64,000 nt of DNA from Rhinopithecus roxellana (taxonomy: Eukaryota > Chordata > Mammalia > Primates > Cercopithecidae). The stretch is taken from contig NC_044553.1 in the NCBI RefSeq assembly GCF_007565055.1, positions 44,753,420 to 44,817,419 of the forward strand, given 5' to 3'. The notes below the pieces were generated by a model. The model saw only the letters and a list, made by a program, of their open reading frames with translations. It was not told where the DNA came from and did not search any database. Positions 24,666 to 37,215 of the stretch are shown piece by piece (position 1 is the stretch's first letter; every line of letters starts with the position of its first letter). A program made the position numbers and the translations under genes.

Positions 24666-25598
24666 TGTTTGTTTGTTTTGGTTTTGTTTTTTTAAATGCT
24701 CTGGAATATAGCACACCCTCTGTGTCCAGAGAATGTCCCATCACTCTTTATCCATGGGGTGATTTTCATTCTGTGCTTTCATTTACTTTCTGTCATGGTA
24801 ACCACCAAAACTAGATGCGGGTCTTCATCTGGAGATGTCATCTTCAAGGCGAGGCTGTTCTCAGAAATGCCCGGTGCTGCTGTCAGCCTCCCAGAGAAGA
24901 ACACATTTCCTCAAGTTTTCTCATGGGTTTTCCGAAGCTGTCCTCAACTACTGCAGCTTTCCAACTCTCCTGTGACAGATACCGCAGAAGGGTGGCATTC
25001 TGTAGTGGAGTTCTGTAGTGCCATTTGCTTTCATATACTCTGAAGGAAACAGACCCCCTGGTGTATTCTATTCTTGAGACTGTAACTCTACTCAATACTG
25101 GTACCAAGTCCAAGAAGGTAGGACACTTAGAACAAAGCAGACAGCCTAGGGCTTCACCATATCAGCCCACACAGATGTTTAAGGAAGACCTACTGTGTGC
25201 TGACCTGCCTGGTCTCCCCAGGGAGCTTCCAGAGTTCAAGACACAGACTGGCCCTTGTGAATCAAGCTGTTTTGTCTGTTGCACTTTATTCAAAGCTATT
25301 AGTTGAGTGCCACCTTGTGGATGGAAAAAAGTCAACATTGTAAATTAAGAGCTAATCATTTTCTTCTACAAAGCAGTGGCTTTCCCTAATGTTCCCGTGT
25401 ATATTGTTAGGTTTTGTGCCAGTAGGTTGCTTTGCGGTCATTAATTCAGTTGTGTGTTCTTTTTTACTGACTTGAAACCTCTTTTGAGGTGACAGTGATA
25501 CCGGTGGACAATAAATTACCCCCTGGGAAACATGTATTTAGTTAAGGGGCTCTCGAGAATTTTTAACACGACCTAGTAAAACCTGCATTTTGCGTTCA

Positions 25599-25901
25599 GC
25601 CAGGCATGGTGGCTCATGCCTGCAATCCCAGTACTTTGGGAGACCGTGGTGGGCATCACCTGAGGTCAGGAGTTCGAGACCAGCCAGGTCACCATGGTGA
25701 AACTCCATCTCTACTAAAAATACAAACATTAGCTCAGTGTGGTGGTAGGCACCTGTAATCCCACCTACTTGGGAGGCTGAGGCAGGAGAATTGTTTGAAC
25801 CCAGGAGATGGAGGCTACAGTTAGCCAAGATTGTACCACTGCACTCTAGCCTGTGCAACAAAGCAAGACTCTGTCTCACAAAACAAAAACAAAAACAAAA
25901 C
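25599..25901 (+). mobile_element. Alu, sense (AluS/J-type)
   Basis: Starts GCCAGGCATGGTGGCTCATG, has both arms, and ends CAAGACTCTGTCTCACAAAAC with an (AAAAC)n tail. Numerous substitutions indicate an older copy than the AluY elements. It lies 375 bp upstream of the next exon, so it is a potential but unsupported exonisation source. Confidence 0.95.
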
Positions 25902-26276
25902 CTATGTCTTGCAACCTAGGAATACATGCATCTGCACAAATATATGAATGTCTAGTACAAAAGATTTGCAAATCAGTATTTGCTAATACTCTGCTATTTT
26001 TTCTCTTCTATTTAATTAAAAAATACTGGTCAACATCTACCAAATGGAATTTGTAACCTAATAGGTTGCTGCCTGTAGCTGGAAAACCCCTTCTTTTTAC
26101 AAAAAGGAAACTGAGGCCCAGAGGGAGGTAGGACTTGTTCAGGGTCTTCTGATCTCCCCTATTATGGGGGGTCCAGCTGATCTTCCTTTTGGTGGAGTCA
26201 GCCTGTGCACTATCTGTGGAGGTCTCTCTGCTCTTGATGCACCCCAGGAAACCATTCCAGCTGTCTGTCCTCCTAG

Positions 26277-26438
26277 ATGCGTCTGATGGAGGAAGAGTTA
26301 CGGGACTACCAGAGAGCTCAGGATGAAGCGCTCACAAAAAGGCAGCTTCTGGAGCAGACGCTGAAGGACCTGGAGTATGAGCTGGAAGCCAAGAGTCACC
26401 TCAAAGATGACCGCAGCAGACTGGTCAAGCAGATGGAG
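26277..26438 (+). CDS. CGNL1: CGNL1 coding exon, 54 codons
   Basis: Between CCTCCTAG and donor GAG|GTCTGT (a weaker GTC-type donor), phase 0. Encodes MRLMEEELRDYQRAQDEALT, continuing KRQLLEQTLKDLEYELEAKS to LVKQMEDK across the junction. Coiled-coil rod. The donor lacks the usual purine at +3, the least consensus donor of the gene within this window. Confidence 0.95.
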
Positions 26439-29248
26439 GTCTGTGGGCCGCAGAGTGTGAGCCGGGGGGACCTGCGGAGAGTGAGTCTTTGCCACGAGAG
26501 AAGCAGCGTCTTTGCTCTCAGCTCAGCCTTTGGGAAGTCTGGGGTTTTTATTCTCTCCCACAGCCGGGTGTAGTGAGGTCATTTCTTGATTGAAGGAAGG
26601 GGCCAGTCATTTATAGACTCAGGACATTAGAGTTAGTTTGGTCTAACATTCTCATTGTCTTGAGAGGAAATGGAGCAGATTCTTAGGGACATTAGGTGAT
26701 TTTGACTAAGGGCACTGATAGTTCCTTCCTTTTCTGTTTGTTCTTTGGAGCAGTGCTTTCAGCTAACTAGAAGGAACCAGACTGCTGCATGTCCAGAGAG
26801 CAGCCTCCTAGGAATCGTCATCCTTCATTTGCCATACCACATATTCCATTCTTGCTTCCTGTTTCTGGCCCATTTTCCCTTATGGGTTATTTGGCTTTGC
26901 CAGAGCCCGCAGCACACTGTGACTCAATTTACTGTGGTATACATAGTATGTACATAGTCCAAGACAGCATATCAGAAAGTGCTGAATGCAGTCACCACAT
27001 GGGGGTGATCTAGTCACAAGCTGAAAACACAACATATTAGAAAAATGTAAATGAAGTAACAGAATCTAAATATGGACAGTTCACTGAGGTTGACAAGAAG
27101 AACCTTAGAATCACTCCATCTAAACTTTTAAAAAAGAATAATTCTTAGGAACAAAACTAACTCCCAGAAACACACACATACACACACAAGCCCCAGTAGA
27201 ATTTAGAGAGAGGGAGAGACACTGAAAAAGTGGAAATTGAGAGAGACACTCAAAAATAGCCTCAGACTTTTCAGAGAAGTTAAAATTGTCAAGGTTTTGA
27301 TAAAAGACAGTGCTCAAGGCCATGAAGAGATGGCTTACATTCAAAATCAATGGAATTCCTGATTCAACTTTGCAAATAAACAGAAATAACTTTTAAAACC
27401 TCCAGGGGACTTAGTAGCTGTTTATATCTAGGGAGTGTTGTTTCAGTCATTGAATATTTTATTAGATAGGCCTCTTTTAGAGACTGGAATAACCTGATTA
27501 CAGTTTTATTGCTCTTTTGTAGGACTGCTGTACATTTTGCTAATGTCCTGGTTCTGATCTCTTTGGGGGTGGTAATTTTAAGTCAAGCTAAGGTCAACCC
27601 ACTTAACTAGAAACTGATTATTCTAGAGCCTAAACAACCTGGCTCAAAACAAGCTAAAGCCTCTTCAGGCAGTGGAGGAAGAACCTTTGGAGTAATGGCG
27701 CTGGCCTGGACCCCTAACACTCCTGCTGGGTTCTGTGCAGTATGGATTTTAGGCAAGAAGAGAGTCCTACAAAGAGGTGCTAAAATCCATAGTATATCCT
27801 GACTAAAGAGAACATTTCCTTCGGCTGACTTAGGTCTAGAAGGAGTGGCATAGCTAAGCTTCATTTGCCCCTTTGCAATATTTAGCTATTTTCCCATTAA
27901 TTGCAAAATGAATGGCTCTCAAGACCCTGCTACCATGAGATGCACTTGAGGAGTGTTTTGTCCCCTAAGAGGTGGCTAGCAGGACCATCTTGCTGTGACT
28001 ACGTCTTGCCTGCTCCTTCACTAGCACTTAAATTAATTTTCAAGACTCAAGAGCTCTCCCAACGATGGGCATTTTCTGTAAACTCAGGTGGCTGTTGGAT
28101 GTAAATGCAACTCTTGTGGATCCTGAGTGATGTCCGTCTGACTATAGTGAGACTGGTCTTGGAGGCATCAGGAACCACTGAATAAACAGGAGGCTTCGGT
28201 GCATGGCCCAGCTTGGATCCAAGTTGGCCTTTGAGATGCTTGGCTCCTGGGAGAGGGCTTTCTGGCTTCCCCATAGGTTTTGATCACTACCTGGGGGCCA
28301 TTCACAGGCAGTTAGTTATTCACATGAATCCTGGGTGTTTTATTGTGATAAATAGAATAATATTTAAGGATAGAGGTGTCCATTGCTTATCAATCCACTT
28401 TGGCAATTTCAGAGACAATATTTATATACAAATGCTGCAGGTTCACATTTAAAACTTGGAATGCGAATTGCTTTTTAGCATCTGTGGCTCTAAGTTTACT
28501 TAGACTTATGACAGATTGACTGGTGACAGGAGAAACACATGCTCAAGACCAACAACCCCCAGTTCTAAGTGGGGTGGTTAGTGTTAGAAGCCTCTTTTCT
28601 TCATATACAAAGCTGCTTTGAAATGTTTTTCTCTTAACACTCAATTAGGTTAGATTAGGAGCCAACAAAAAAGCCACAAATTATTATTCTTAAGTGATGA
28701 TGAGTTTAACAGAATTGGTTAGCACTGTCTTTTGGTTAATCCAATGCAGGTTTGGGAGTGCACAGTGCAAATGCATGCTGTTTCTTAGACGTCTGCTATA
28801 GATTTACTCCTGCAAGGCTCTTGGAAACCCTGAGCAGGATGCAGACAGAAGATTGTCCTGAGCATGAAGTGTTTTCCCCACATTGTCTTTTAACAGACAC
28901 TGGCTTGGGTAGATCTGTTTAAAGTTATTGATTGACAGGGAGAAACAAAGACTTGACAGAAACATGCTCAAATGTCCTTAGTGTTTGTATTAGGGTTTGG
29001 GATAATGTTTTTTCTTCTTTTATGTGTTTTCTACATACACAGTTACATTTTACATTACAAGTCATGAAAGCGCGTAGTTTAAGAAATATCTGCCTTGGGC
29101 AATGCAAGAAATAGATACATTGTTTTTCCAAACCCTAATGCTAGTCAGTTCTCATTTGCCCTTAGGGTTCTTTCTCTATGGGGCAGTCTTTGCTCTTAAT
29201 CCCGGTCATTGCAAGTTAAGTCGACTGTGTTTGTGATTTCTTTCTTAG
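26439..29248 (+). other. CGNL1: CGNL1 intron, 2.8 kb
   Basis: Donor GTCTGT, acceptor TTTCTTTCTTAG. Mostly unique, AT-rich. A short (CA)n lies at 27173-27188. No Alu or LTR is seen, in contrast with neighbouring introns. Confidence 0.9.
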
Positions 29249-29338
29249 GACAAGGTGTCTCAACTGGAAATGGAACTGGAAGAAGAGAGAAACAACTCGG
29301 ATTTGCTATCTGAGAGGATCAGTAGGAGCCGGGAACAG
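29249..29338 (+). CDS. CGNL1: CGNL1 coding exon, 30 codons
   Basis: Between TTTCTTAG and donor CAG|GTACTG, phase 0. Encodes DKVSQLEMELEEERNNSDLL followed by SERISRSREQ. Coiled-coil rod, with a N-N-S-D break in hydrophobic spacing that may be a local skip. Confidence 0.95.
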
Positions 29339-30069
29339 GTACTGTTGTGTAGGTGAATGATGTGTGGATTGTCCCCTGTGAAAATGGAACATGAGGGGTT
29401 AAACCTGAGGATTCAGTTAAGGCCAGGAGAGAAAAATTCATGCCGTCTAGAAATTGATGGAAAATTGAATAGTCATCACCATAATAAGCTTCTAGGAGAG
29501 ACTTTGACCAGATTACTTGTATTTTAGATTTTAAATTTTAATCCTTGGTCAGTTAATTTCCTAATCTATACCTAGCATCATTTCAAGGTTTTTAAGTTTT
29601 GTTTTCATCTTTTTAAGTTAAGAAAGTGCCAGTGCTAGTCAAGAAAAAGTGAAAGGCTTTCTCAATGTTGATATACAGTTCGTCCAGCACCATTTCAAGG
29701 CTCTAGGCATACAACTGGGTAAGCTGTCATTAAAAGCACATTCTGTCATTAGAAGTTGCTACATGTATCCACAGGTATCTTGTAAATGAAGGGCTGAGAC
29801 TAGTGAATACATACTAATTATCTTTGAAACTGCCACTGAGTGTTCTGAATCCTTTTCCCAAAGTGTTTCCACATTTTATCTGTCAAGTGGTTTGAGCATG
29901 CACTGGCGACACAGAAACTAGTTAACAGTACTGCTGTTTCCTTGTGATCTCACTGCTCTCCCCAGATCTCATCTGCCACTCCCAGTCTATCTCAAAGCCC
30001 CTCTGAACCTTCACTTAATTAAAAAATGGAAACACAGGTCAAAAGCCTTTGGGTAATACTGCATGTATT

Positions 30070-30235
30070 ATCTGCATGTCGCTTGAGAAATGAGTTCCAT
30101 CATCTGTAACATGAGAATAAGTCTCCCCGATTGCCTCACAGTGTTGTCATAAGGATTAAATGTAAGTGAAACTCCTTCCAAAACTGCAAAAAGCATTCAC
30201 TTGGAAAGTACTGTTATTGATTGTGAATGCTTCAT
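30070..30235 (+). repeat. MIR SINE
   Basis: CTGTAACATGAGAATAAGTCTCCC, GTGTTGTCATAAGGATTAAATGTAAGTGAA and GAAAGTACTGTTATTGATTGTG follow the plus-strand 3' half of MIR. Confidence 0.7.
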
Positions 30236-31389
30236 AGGTATGTGTTCTGCTAATGAACCTGTCAAGGAAAAGGCTGCATCATAGAGCCTACTTTCTAGTT
30301 GCACCTAACATGGTGCTGGCTACCAAATTCCACACACTTGCTTGTCGAACGAATGACCCTTAGAGCCTCAGCTCTAAAGAGCACTTTTCCTACTATGGCC
30401 AATAGATTGTTATTCATAACCACTTGGGAAACTTCCACTTTCTGCTTTATGTTTTTATCCTCTCTTTCCAATCTTCCCTGTTCCAAAGGGCACTTTCCTC
30501 TGGTCTCTTCTGCTTATTCATATGGATTTATTTCCCTTTCCTCAGTTCAGGGTGACCAAGAATTGGAAGTTGCAGAGCTTGGGGATAGCACCTTCTGAGC
30601 AGGCAGCCCTGCTCAAAGTAGAATATGAATCACTGGCTGCTTTTCCATATTCTGTGAGGTCCCTGTTGACAGATTTCTTTGCAAACAAGTGGGATACTCG
30701 TGCTGCTTTTCTCCTGAGAGTGAAGGAAATTGCAGCCCCAGGTTGATTCCCTCCACCCTCCTCATGGAGTCTGGATTCTGTCTGCGTGTTCCCAGGCTGT
30801 GATTCCTCTGGAGCTGTGAAAGTCCATCAGGCCAGAGCTGCTCAGGTTTAGAGAGGGACCTTCCTGAAAACCAAAAGCCCAGGTGGAGAGCTCAACCTTG
30901 ATATCTCCCCTACCGCCCTCCGGGGTTGTTACTGAAGACTGTTTTCTAAGTTCTCTCACTGGAATAAAAGCTGTTTTGTGATGAGCCCCTGCCAGCCTGG
31001 CTAAGTAGCCACGTTCCCCCTCCACATGTCAGAATCCGCTAAACATTCACAATGACAAAGGATGTGACCATGGATTTGTTTTGCCAGCGCTTCTTGTGGC
31101 TTATGCTAAGAAGAATAGTGGGAAAGTGTGTCATCCTATCAGTAACAAGGCAGTGAAAACAGACATTCGGTTCCATGTTTACATCAGAAACAAAACACAG
31201 ACACTGAACCAGAACATATCTGCCTCCCTTAGCTCAGCTGACCGCCTAACACTGAGAGAACTGGTCATGCAGAGATCTGGTCCCAGAATTGCTCTGGGCG
31301 CTTCTTTTTCCTTTCAGCTGAGCGCATGGATCATGGGCAGTAGAACTGCTGTCCATGATGTGGTCAAGGCTAAAAATATTTCCACTAAG

Positions 31390-31469
31390 CCAAGAACTTG
31401 ATGTCAGGTTAGAGGGGAAGTTAAGGGAACCAAGAACTTGAACTAAGTCCCGGGAGGAAGTTAAGGGAA
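31390..31469 (+). repeat. 40-bp tandem duplication with a diverged core
   Basis: Two abutting 40-bp units, 31390-31429 and 31430-31469. Their first 12 bases (CCAAGAACTTGA) and last 14 bases (GGAAGTTAAGGGAA) are identical, while 9 of the 14 bases between differ. Overall identity is 31/40. No repeat family is recognised. Confidence 0.9.
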
Positions 31470-31660
31470 CTCACTTGGTCTGCTGGGGAAAGCAGTGGGC
31501 TGGGAGTCCCAGTCCTGGCTCCTGCCCTAGCCTCATTTACCTCTGGGAGAGTCCCAGCCTCTCTGAGCTCAGTCTTTAAAATCTATCAAAAGGAAGTGAT
31601 TGATCCAGGTGATCTCTGAAGGCTTTTCTGAATTCTGACACTGCAATACTGCAAGAAGGT
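31470..31660 (+). repeat. MIR SINE
   Basis: AAAGCAGTGGGCTGGGAGTCCCAGTCCTGGCTCC, TCATTTACCTCTGGGAGAGTC and AAAGGAAGTGATTGATCCAGGTGATCTCTGAAGGC follow plus-strand MIR. Confidence 0.65.
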
Positions 31661-32589
31661 TTTATACATCCAGAAGTGTCTGACTCACCCTTTACTTTCC
31701 CCATTCTCTCCCTGTATCTGAGTTATATGCCTAAAAAGATGAGTTCCGCAAATGTCTACAGCCTCTTTCCCTATCAGCTCTCTTTCCCTCTTCTGTTTTC
31801 TTTCTTTTCACTGCATCATCTGAGATAGGGAGGGTAAAGCCTGGTGTTTGTTTTAAGTGGAGAAATTGAGGATCACATTCACATGGATGTAGGAATTGGT
31901 AAGCCAATGAAACAGAAACGCTGAGATAAAGTGGTGTCTCCTGATTGTGTTCTGAGAGCTTCTCTTCTGGCCTTTGCTGCCTCCTGACTTGTGAGGGAGG
32001 GCAGAGAAATGGGTGGGCCAAATACCAGCCTCCCTGGAAAGCATCTCATTCTCATTCAAAGTTGAGGTTGAGTTAAGGCTTATTTCCTGCCTCTTGAAAT
32101 GAAGGCCTTGGGTATAGACAGATGGGCCCTGATTCTGAGCTCTTCTGGTCCACCTAGATTAACTTCTAGGGCCATGTGCCTGTGCTGTCCTGCTGGAATC
32201 AAAGCAAGAAAAGGGAAACTTTAAAACTTAAGACCCTTTTTCCTCTCCCCCATCAAATGCTGACCTTATGACATCTTAACAAGGACAGCTCCTAAAAAGC
32301 AGGAAAGGTTGCATGTTATCTTGAACCCAAGTAATAGCATCAGCCCTGCCTTCCTAGCAAATTGGTACTAGGCACTGAAAAGAGAAGGCATGGGACATTT
32401 TAGTTTGGCGATCTTGTTCTCTTTAAATTAAAACGTTCAAACTTAACAGCTCTCCTTAAACTATGAATTCTCACAGGCTCCTCTGCTGAATCTTTGCTTC
32501 CCCCAAACATCTCCCACCAGCCTTAGTGATGGGACTTAAGTGAATAAGCCAGAAAAAAGATTTTCCAGCAATATTAGTGAATGGCCAAC

Positions 32590-32745
32590 CCCTCTCATAG
32601 ACTGTTAGATCTGGCAAGGACCTCAGAGTCCAACTCTCCCCACTTCTCTGTAATGGATGCGGGATTTGAGGCCCAGAGTCACCTGGTGGTTTGGCTACAG
32701 TCATGCTGGCAATTGACTGCAGAACTGGGTTTAGGTTTCAATTTC
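32590..32745. repeat. Old MIR-like SINE fragment
   Basis: GACTGTTAGATCTGGCAAGGACCTCAGAGTCCAACTCTCC with GATTTGAGGCCCAGAGTCACCTGG is a common old mammalian SINE-like pattern. I cannot assign a subfamily. Confidence 0.5.
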
Positions 32746-32764
32746 CAAGGCAGTGCTCTATTTA

Positions 32765-33330
32765 CCCATGCTTGCAAAATATGATGAATGCCTGCTGTGT
32801 GCATGGCATTGCGGTAAAGCTCCAAGAGGACCAGAAATGGTCCCTGACCTTGAGTTGCTACAGTTTGTTTGAGGAGATGGGTCAGACCTAAAAAATTGGT
32901 AACTAACAATAAAAAACGGTGGATACTAAATGCTAAGTAAAAGATTCAAGCAACTAATGAAGGAAAGACCATAGCAGCAAGAGTGAGTGTGGAAGAATTA
33001 CTAGAAAGAGGGTGGGGACCTGGGGTCAGCTCTAAAGAAAGGCTAAGATTTGAATAAACCAAGGGGATTGGGAATGGGATTCTAGATAGAAGGAATGGTG
33101 TGAACAAAGACTGGGAGGAATCTATATAGCATTTTGAGGAGCAGTGAATGGATGAGTGTGACTCAATCAGATTTCTAGTTTCCATAGGAAATGAAAGGAG
33201 ATAAGTTTGAAGATGCATACTGAAGGTTTTGAATGGCTCTATCGTGAAGGCAGTGGGCAGCCATTGAAGGCTGTTGAGCAGAAGAGTGAAGCATACACTG
33301 TGTTCTAGAAGACTCATGCCAGGGGTGGGG
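32765..33330. repeat. L2 LINE fragment
   Basis: GAATGCCTGCTGTGTGCATGGCATTG, AGGAATGGTGTGAACAAAGACTGGG and GGCAGCCATTGAAGGCTGTTGAGCAGAAGAGTGA are typical stretches of the L2 3' region, in the expected order over about 570 bp. Diverged and non-coding. Confidence 0.7.
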
Positions 33331-33440
33331 GTGAGGACTGGAGAAGGGGTGACGGAGAGGAGGCCTCAACTGTGCTGTTACCAGGGCAGAGGACAGGAAT
33401 GCATGAGATGGTGTATTTGATCCTTTCTATGCCTCTGTTC

Positions 33441-33446
<6 letters not shown>

Positions 33447-33471
<25 letters not shown>

Positions 33472-33755
33472 GAGACGGAGTCTCGCTCTGTCGCCCAGGC
33501 TGGAGTGCAGAGGCCGGATTTCAGCTCACTGCAAGCTCCGCCTCCCGGGTTTATGCCATTCTCCTGCCTCAGCCTCCCGAGTAGCTGGGACTACAGGCGC
33601 CCGCCACCTCGCCCGGCTAGTTTTTTGTGTTTTTTTTTAGTAGAGACAGGGTTTCACCGTGTTAGCCAGGATGGTCTCGATCTCCTGATCTCGTGATCCA
33701 CCCGTCTCGGCCTCCCAAAGTGCTGGGATTACAGGCTTGAGCCACCGTGCCCAGC
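33447..33755 (-). mobile_element. Young AluY of Old World monkey type (AluYR), antisense
   Basis: Poly-T of 25 nt, then GAGACGGAGTCTCGCTCTGT and a full dimer. It carries GGCTTGAGCC (33734-33743; CTCAAGCC on the Alu strand), GAGGCCGGATTTCAGCTCAC and GGTTTATGCC. These are changes typical of cercopithecid AluY lineages rather than human AluY. Confidence 0.9.
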
Positions 33756-33825
33756 TTTCTTTCTTTCTTATGCATACATTTGGCACTCACTAAAAGCTGG
33801 CTATGTTATTTATAAGTTCCTGGCC

Positions 33826-34188
33826 TGTATTAGTTCGTTCTCACACTGCTATAAGGACATACCTGAGACTGGGCAATTTATAGAGGAAAGAGGTTTAAGG
33901 GACTCAGTTCAGAATGACTGGGGAGGCCTCACAATCACGGCAGAAGGCAAAGGAGGAGCAAAGGCACCTCTTACCTGGTGGCAAGCAAGACAGTATGTGC
34001 AGGGGAACTGCCCTTTATAAAACCATTTGATCTCATGAGACTTATTCACTGTTACAAGAACAGCACGGGGAAAAAACCCACCCCCATAATTCAGTTACCT
34101 CCCACTGGGTCCCTCCCACAACACATGGGGATAATAGGAGCTATAATTCAAGATGAGATTTGGGTGAGGACACAGCCAAACCATATCA
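33826..34188 (-). mobile_element. MaLR (MST/THE1-type) solo LTR, antisense
   Basis: TGTATTAGTTCGTTCTCACACTGCTATAAGG at the left and CACAGCCAAACCATATCA at the right are the reverse complement of MST/THE1 LTR ends. The flanking five-mers TGGCC and CAGCC match only 3/5, so the target duplication is decayed or absent. There is no internal region. Confidence 0.85.
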
Positions 34189-34554
34189 CAGCCTTTCTAA
34201 GGGCTTCCTTTACATGCTCAGGACAGTCTTATTCAGAGTGATGGATTCAGGAAATCCTAATTGAGAGAGAAAAGTTTTTCAAACCTCTTGAATGTTTGGA
34301 CTTTGTTTTCAGGTCTGACTGCTATGAAGGAGAAGGGATGGATTTGGAGTTGATAAAATGATACCTTCTTTATGAAATAGAATTATCGAGTATCTGTTTC
34401 CTCACCCGAGTATAGTCCCACCATATACAGAAAGGTTTCTGATTGGCTTATAAGTTGAAAGAAGTTCAAGTCACTGGTGTTTGGTCTGTTTAAATCCAGC
34501 GTAATCCTTTTTCCTTTCCATCCTCCAAAAACCATGTTTCCAATTATGACAATT

Positions 34555-34710
34555 GCCATCCTTACCAATGATTCCCTAAGTGCTAGGCACTGTGCTGGGT
34601 GCCTCATTTCCTTGTTGTTTTCAGGTTTTACAAGGTGAAGTGACTATATAGGGTCACACAGTTTGTAGGAGGAGTCACAGTTTGACTCCAAAGCCTCCTG
34701 CGTGTTCCCA
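34555..34710 (-). repeat. MIR SINE fragment
   Basis: CTAAGTGCTAGGCACTGTGCTGGGTGCCTCATTTCC, CAAGGTGAAGTGACTATATAGGGTCACACAG and GAGTCACAGTTTGACTCCAAAGCC is a minus-strand MIR core. Confidence 0.7.
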
Positions 34711-35410
34711 TCATCCCTGCATGAGACTATGTCACGGTCTTAAAGACTACTCCTTCAAATGCATTTGGGTCTCCATTCCCAAGTTAAAAGTCATGTTTCT
34801 TAAAATGGGTGAGGATTTAAGTTCAGCTGATCCTCTCCTGATTCTTTATGAGTGCAGGATTCAAATAGCCAAAGAGAGGTCTGGCTTCATGTGTTTTAAA
34901 TTAAAGGCCAATAGGCTATGGTGCTGGCTCGATGAGTACTGCTGCAAACACTTCACAGCAGAGCTGGGCCTACATGGGAAGGCGTTCTCTTGGCCATGGA
35001 GACCATGATGACCCAGCCCAGTGGAAAGATGATTCATCAAGCCCAGGCAGCTGGCAGGCAGGAAAAATACCGACTCGGGCTTTGGGTGGCTTCATGGTCT
35101 CTCCAGGGACTGAGCAAGGCTGCCTTGTTGTTTTGGCAACTGCAGGATTAAATCCCAGTGATAGAGTTGTGGGCTCCTACAGTCACTTTCTGGAACTGCT
35201 CCTTACTGGCTTACACCTGCTCCTCAGTCAGCATCAGGGGTGCCACGCGTGCTAAATGGGACTGTCTTCTTTGCAGTTGTGAGTGAAAGATCAGAGGGTG
35301 GTTTTCTTCTTTTTTTTTTTTTAATTGCTCCTAATCTCAGAACTGCCTCTTATTGTATCAGCTGCTGAAAAACCCAGTGTGTACAGTTGATTAATAATAA
35401 TTTTCCTTTT

Positions 35411-35718
35411 TCTTTTTTTTTTTTTTAATTTTTTTTTGAGACGGAGTCTCGCTCTGTCGCCCAGGCTGGAGTGCACTGGTGTGATCTCAACTCACTGTAA
35501 GCTCCGCCTCCCGGGTTCACGCCATTCTCCTGCCTTAGCCTCCGGAGTAGCTGGGACTACAGGCACCCGATACCACACCTGAATAATTTTTTATATTTTT
35601 CGTAGAGACGGGATTTCACCGTGTTAGCCAGGATGGTCTTGATCTCCTGACCTCGTGATCCACCCGCCTTGGCTTTCCAAAGTGTTGGGATTACAGGCGT
35701 GAGCCACCGTGCCCGGCC
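35411..35718 (-). mobile_element. AluY, antisense
   Basis: T-rich tail complement, then GAGACGGAGTCTCGCTCTGTCGCCC, both arms, and the end GTGAGCCACCGTGCCCGGCC. It has the ancestral GGCGTGAGCC box rather than the monkey-type GGCTTGAGCC, so it may be older than the AluYR copies. Confidence 0.95.
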
Positions 35719-37094
35719 TTTTTGATTATTTTTTACGCCAGCCAGGAGTGTGGGCTTACCAACTTCTTTACAGCCCAATGATAAACACAGGTGATGGGGT
35801 TCAGTATTGTTATTAGCCATCACAAATAGCTCTGGCTTTCCATTAACCTGAAAGGCAGCTACTTAGAATCCTGAGAGCTGGCTCAGGTCATGGGTGTCTC
35901 TGACATAAAACCCACTGGAATCTGATACTGTGATTTCTGATCAAAATACTCAGGATACTTAGCATTCTTTCAATCCAGCTGCGATCCACTTTTGCCTTCA
36001 GCTCCTATTCTGTTTTAAATTCGACTGGAAAGTTTTTGTTCATGCTATTTAATGTAATTGAAGGGTAAACAGCATATAAAGCACCAAGCTTATATAAAGA
36101 AATACTTTCCCAGCCTCGAGTTTACTCTTCTCTGGTCTAGGAGGCTGGCTCAGCCAAGCCATAGTTCCCCCAGCCTCTCCCCACCACCCCAGGGCAGGTG
36201 CCAGTGAGGACTCAGGGTAACAATTTGGTTTACAATATTCCCAAGTCAAGGGGCCTAGTCCTGGGATCACTGCATTGAGGACAGCTGACAGCAGGGACAC
36301 ACAGGATACTTCTGGGTTTATGGTGAAACCCATCCTTCTTGGGGCATTGTCCATAACACCACGTAGTATTCCTTGTATAAGGCTCCACATGGTGGATTTA
36401 CTTTAGAATTTCATGTCAGGCAGTCCTTTGAAGAACTGAAGGAAGCCTATCATGTTTGCCAAAAGCCCAGGTTTGCAAAGACTCGAGAAAAGGGACTGCC
36501 TGCTCAGGTCACAGTAACTGTTAAGTTTTATGGCTACACATTTATTCCTTCCTGTTCTTCACTCTGATTTATTTTACATTTCCATTTTAATAGCCATCTT
36601 TTAAGGGGCCGTGGTGGGGGATAAATAATTCCTTTTTTTTTTTTTTTTGAGAGTCACCATTATCCTCAGTCTCTCCAGGGGTCCTCCAGGGAGGTCTTGA
36701 ACCTGTGGGGACCCTCCGGGATGCCGCCATGCTAAGTGCTGCTCTGCACAGGGAAGTCTGTTTCCTGGTGGGATCCAGATTTTTCAGACACTGGCACTGG
36801 GGGTGCAAGACTGTGGTCAGTGGCTGCTGCTTTACGTGGCAAGATTTGTCCTGAACCCCCAGGCTGGGCCCAGGGCTGCGTGACTACTTGGCCATCCTGG
36901 AATCCCTCCACACACTCTCTGCACTCTGCGTCACTCCAGCATAGGCACGTTCTCTTTCTGGGCTCCAAAGCCCCTGCCTGAACTCTCCTCCTTGTGGGTC
37001 TTTTTCCTTATTGAGAGTCCTAGGTCCTACAGGTTTGCGAAGACACAATGGGGAGGGGAAAAAAGAGTGTATGAGTTTTTATGAGAAAGCCTAG

Positions 37095-37215
37095 GTTGGA
37101 CTCCCAAAGCTGCTTCCACCTAACTCTGACTCAGCGGCTGTTTCTGGACCTCCCACCTGGAAACTCAGGGTGATAACATCTGCCTTGGAGAGTTCCTCTA
37201 CCCTGAAGGGTAGAG
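37095..37215 (+). repeat. MIR-like SINE fragment
   Basis: AGGTTGGACTCCCAAAGCTGC, CTGTTTCTGGACCTCCCACCTGGAAACTCAGGGTGATAACATCTGCC fits a plus-strand MIR, strongly diverged. Confidence 0.5.

Larger units (their letters stand above)
22357..26276 (+). other. CGNL1: CGNL1 intron, 3.9 kb
   Basis: Donor GTAATG, acceptor TGTCCTCCTAG. Contains MIR fragments, A-runs at 23495-23508, a GTTT-rich stretch near 24665-24690, and a sense Alu at 25599-25901. The stretches 23200-24550 and 24670-25590 show nothing named. Confidence 0.9.
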
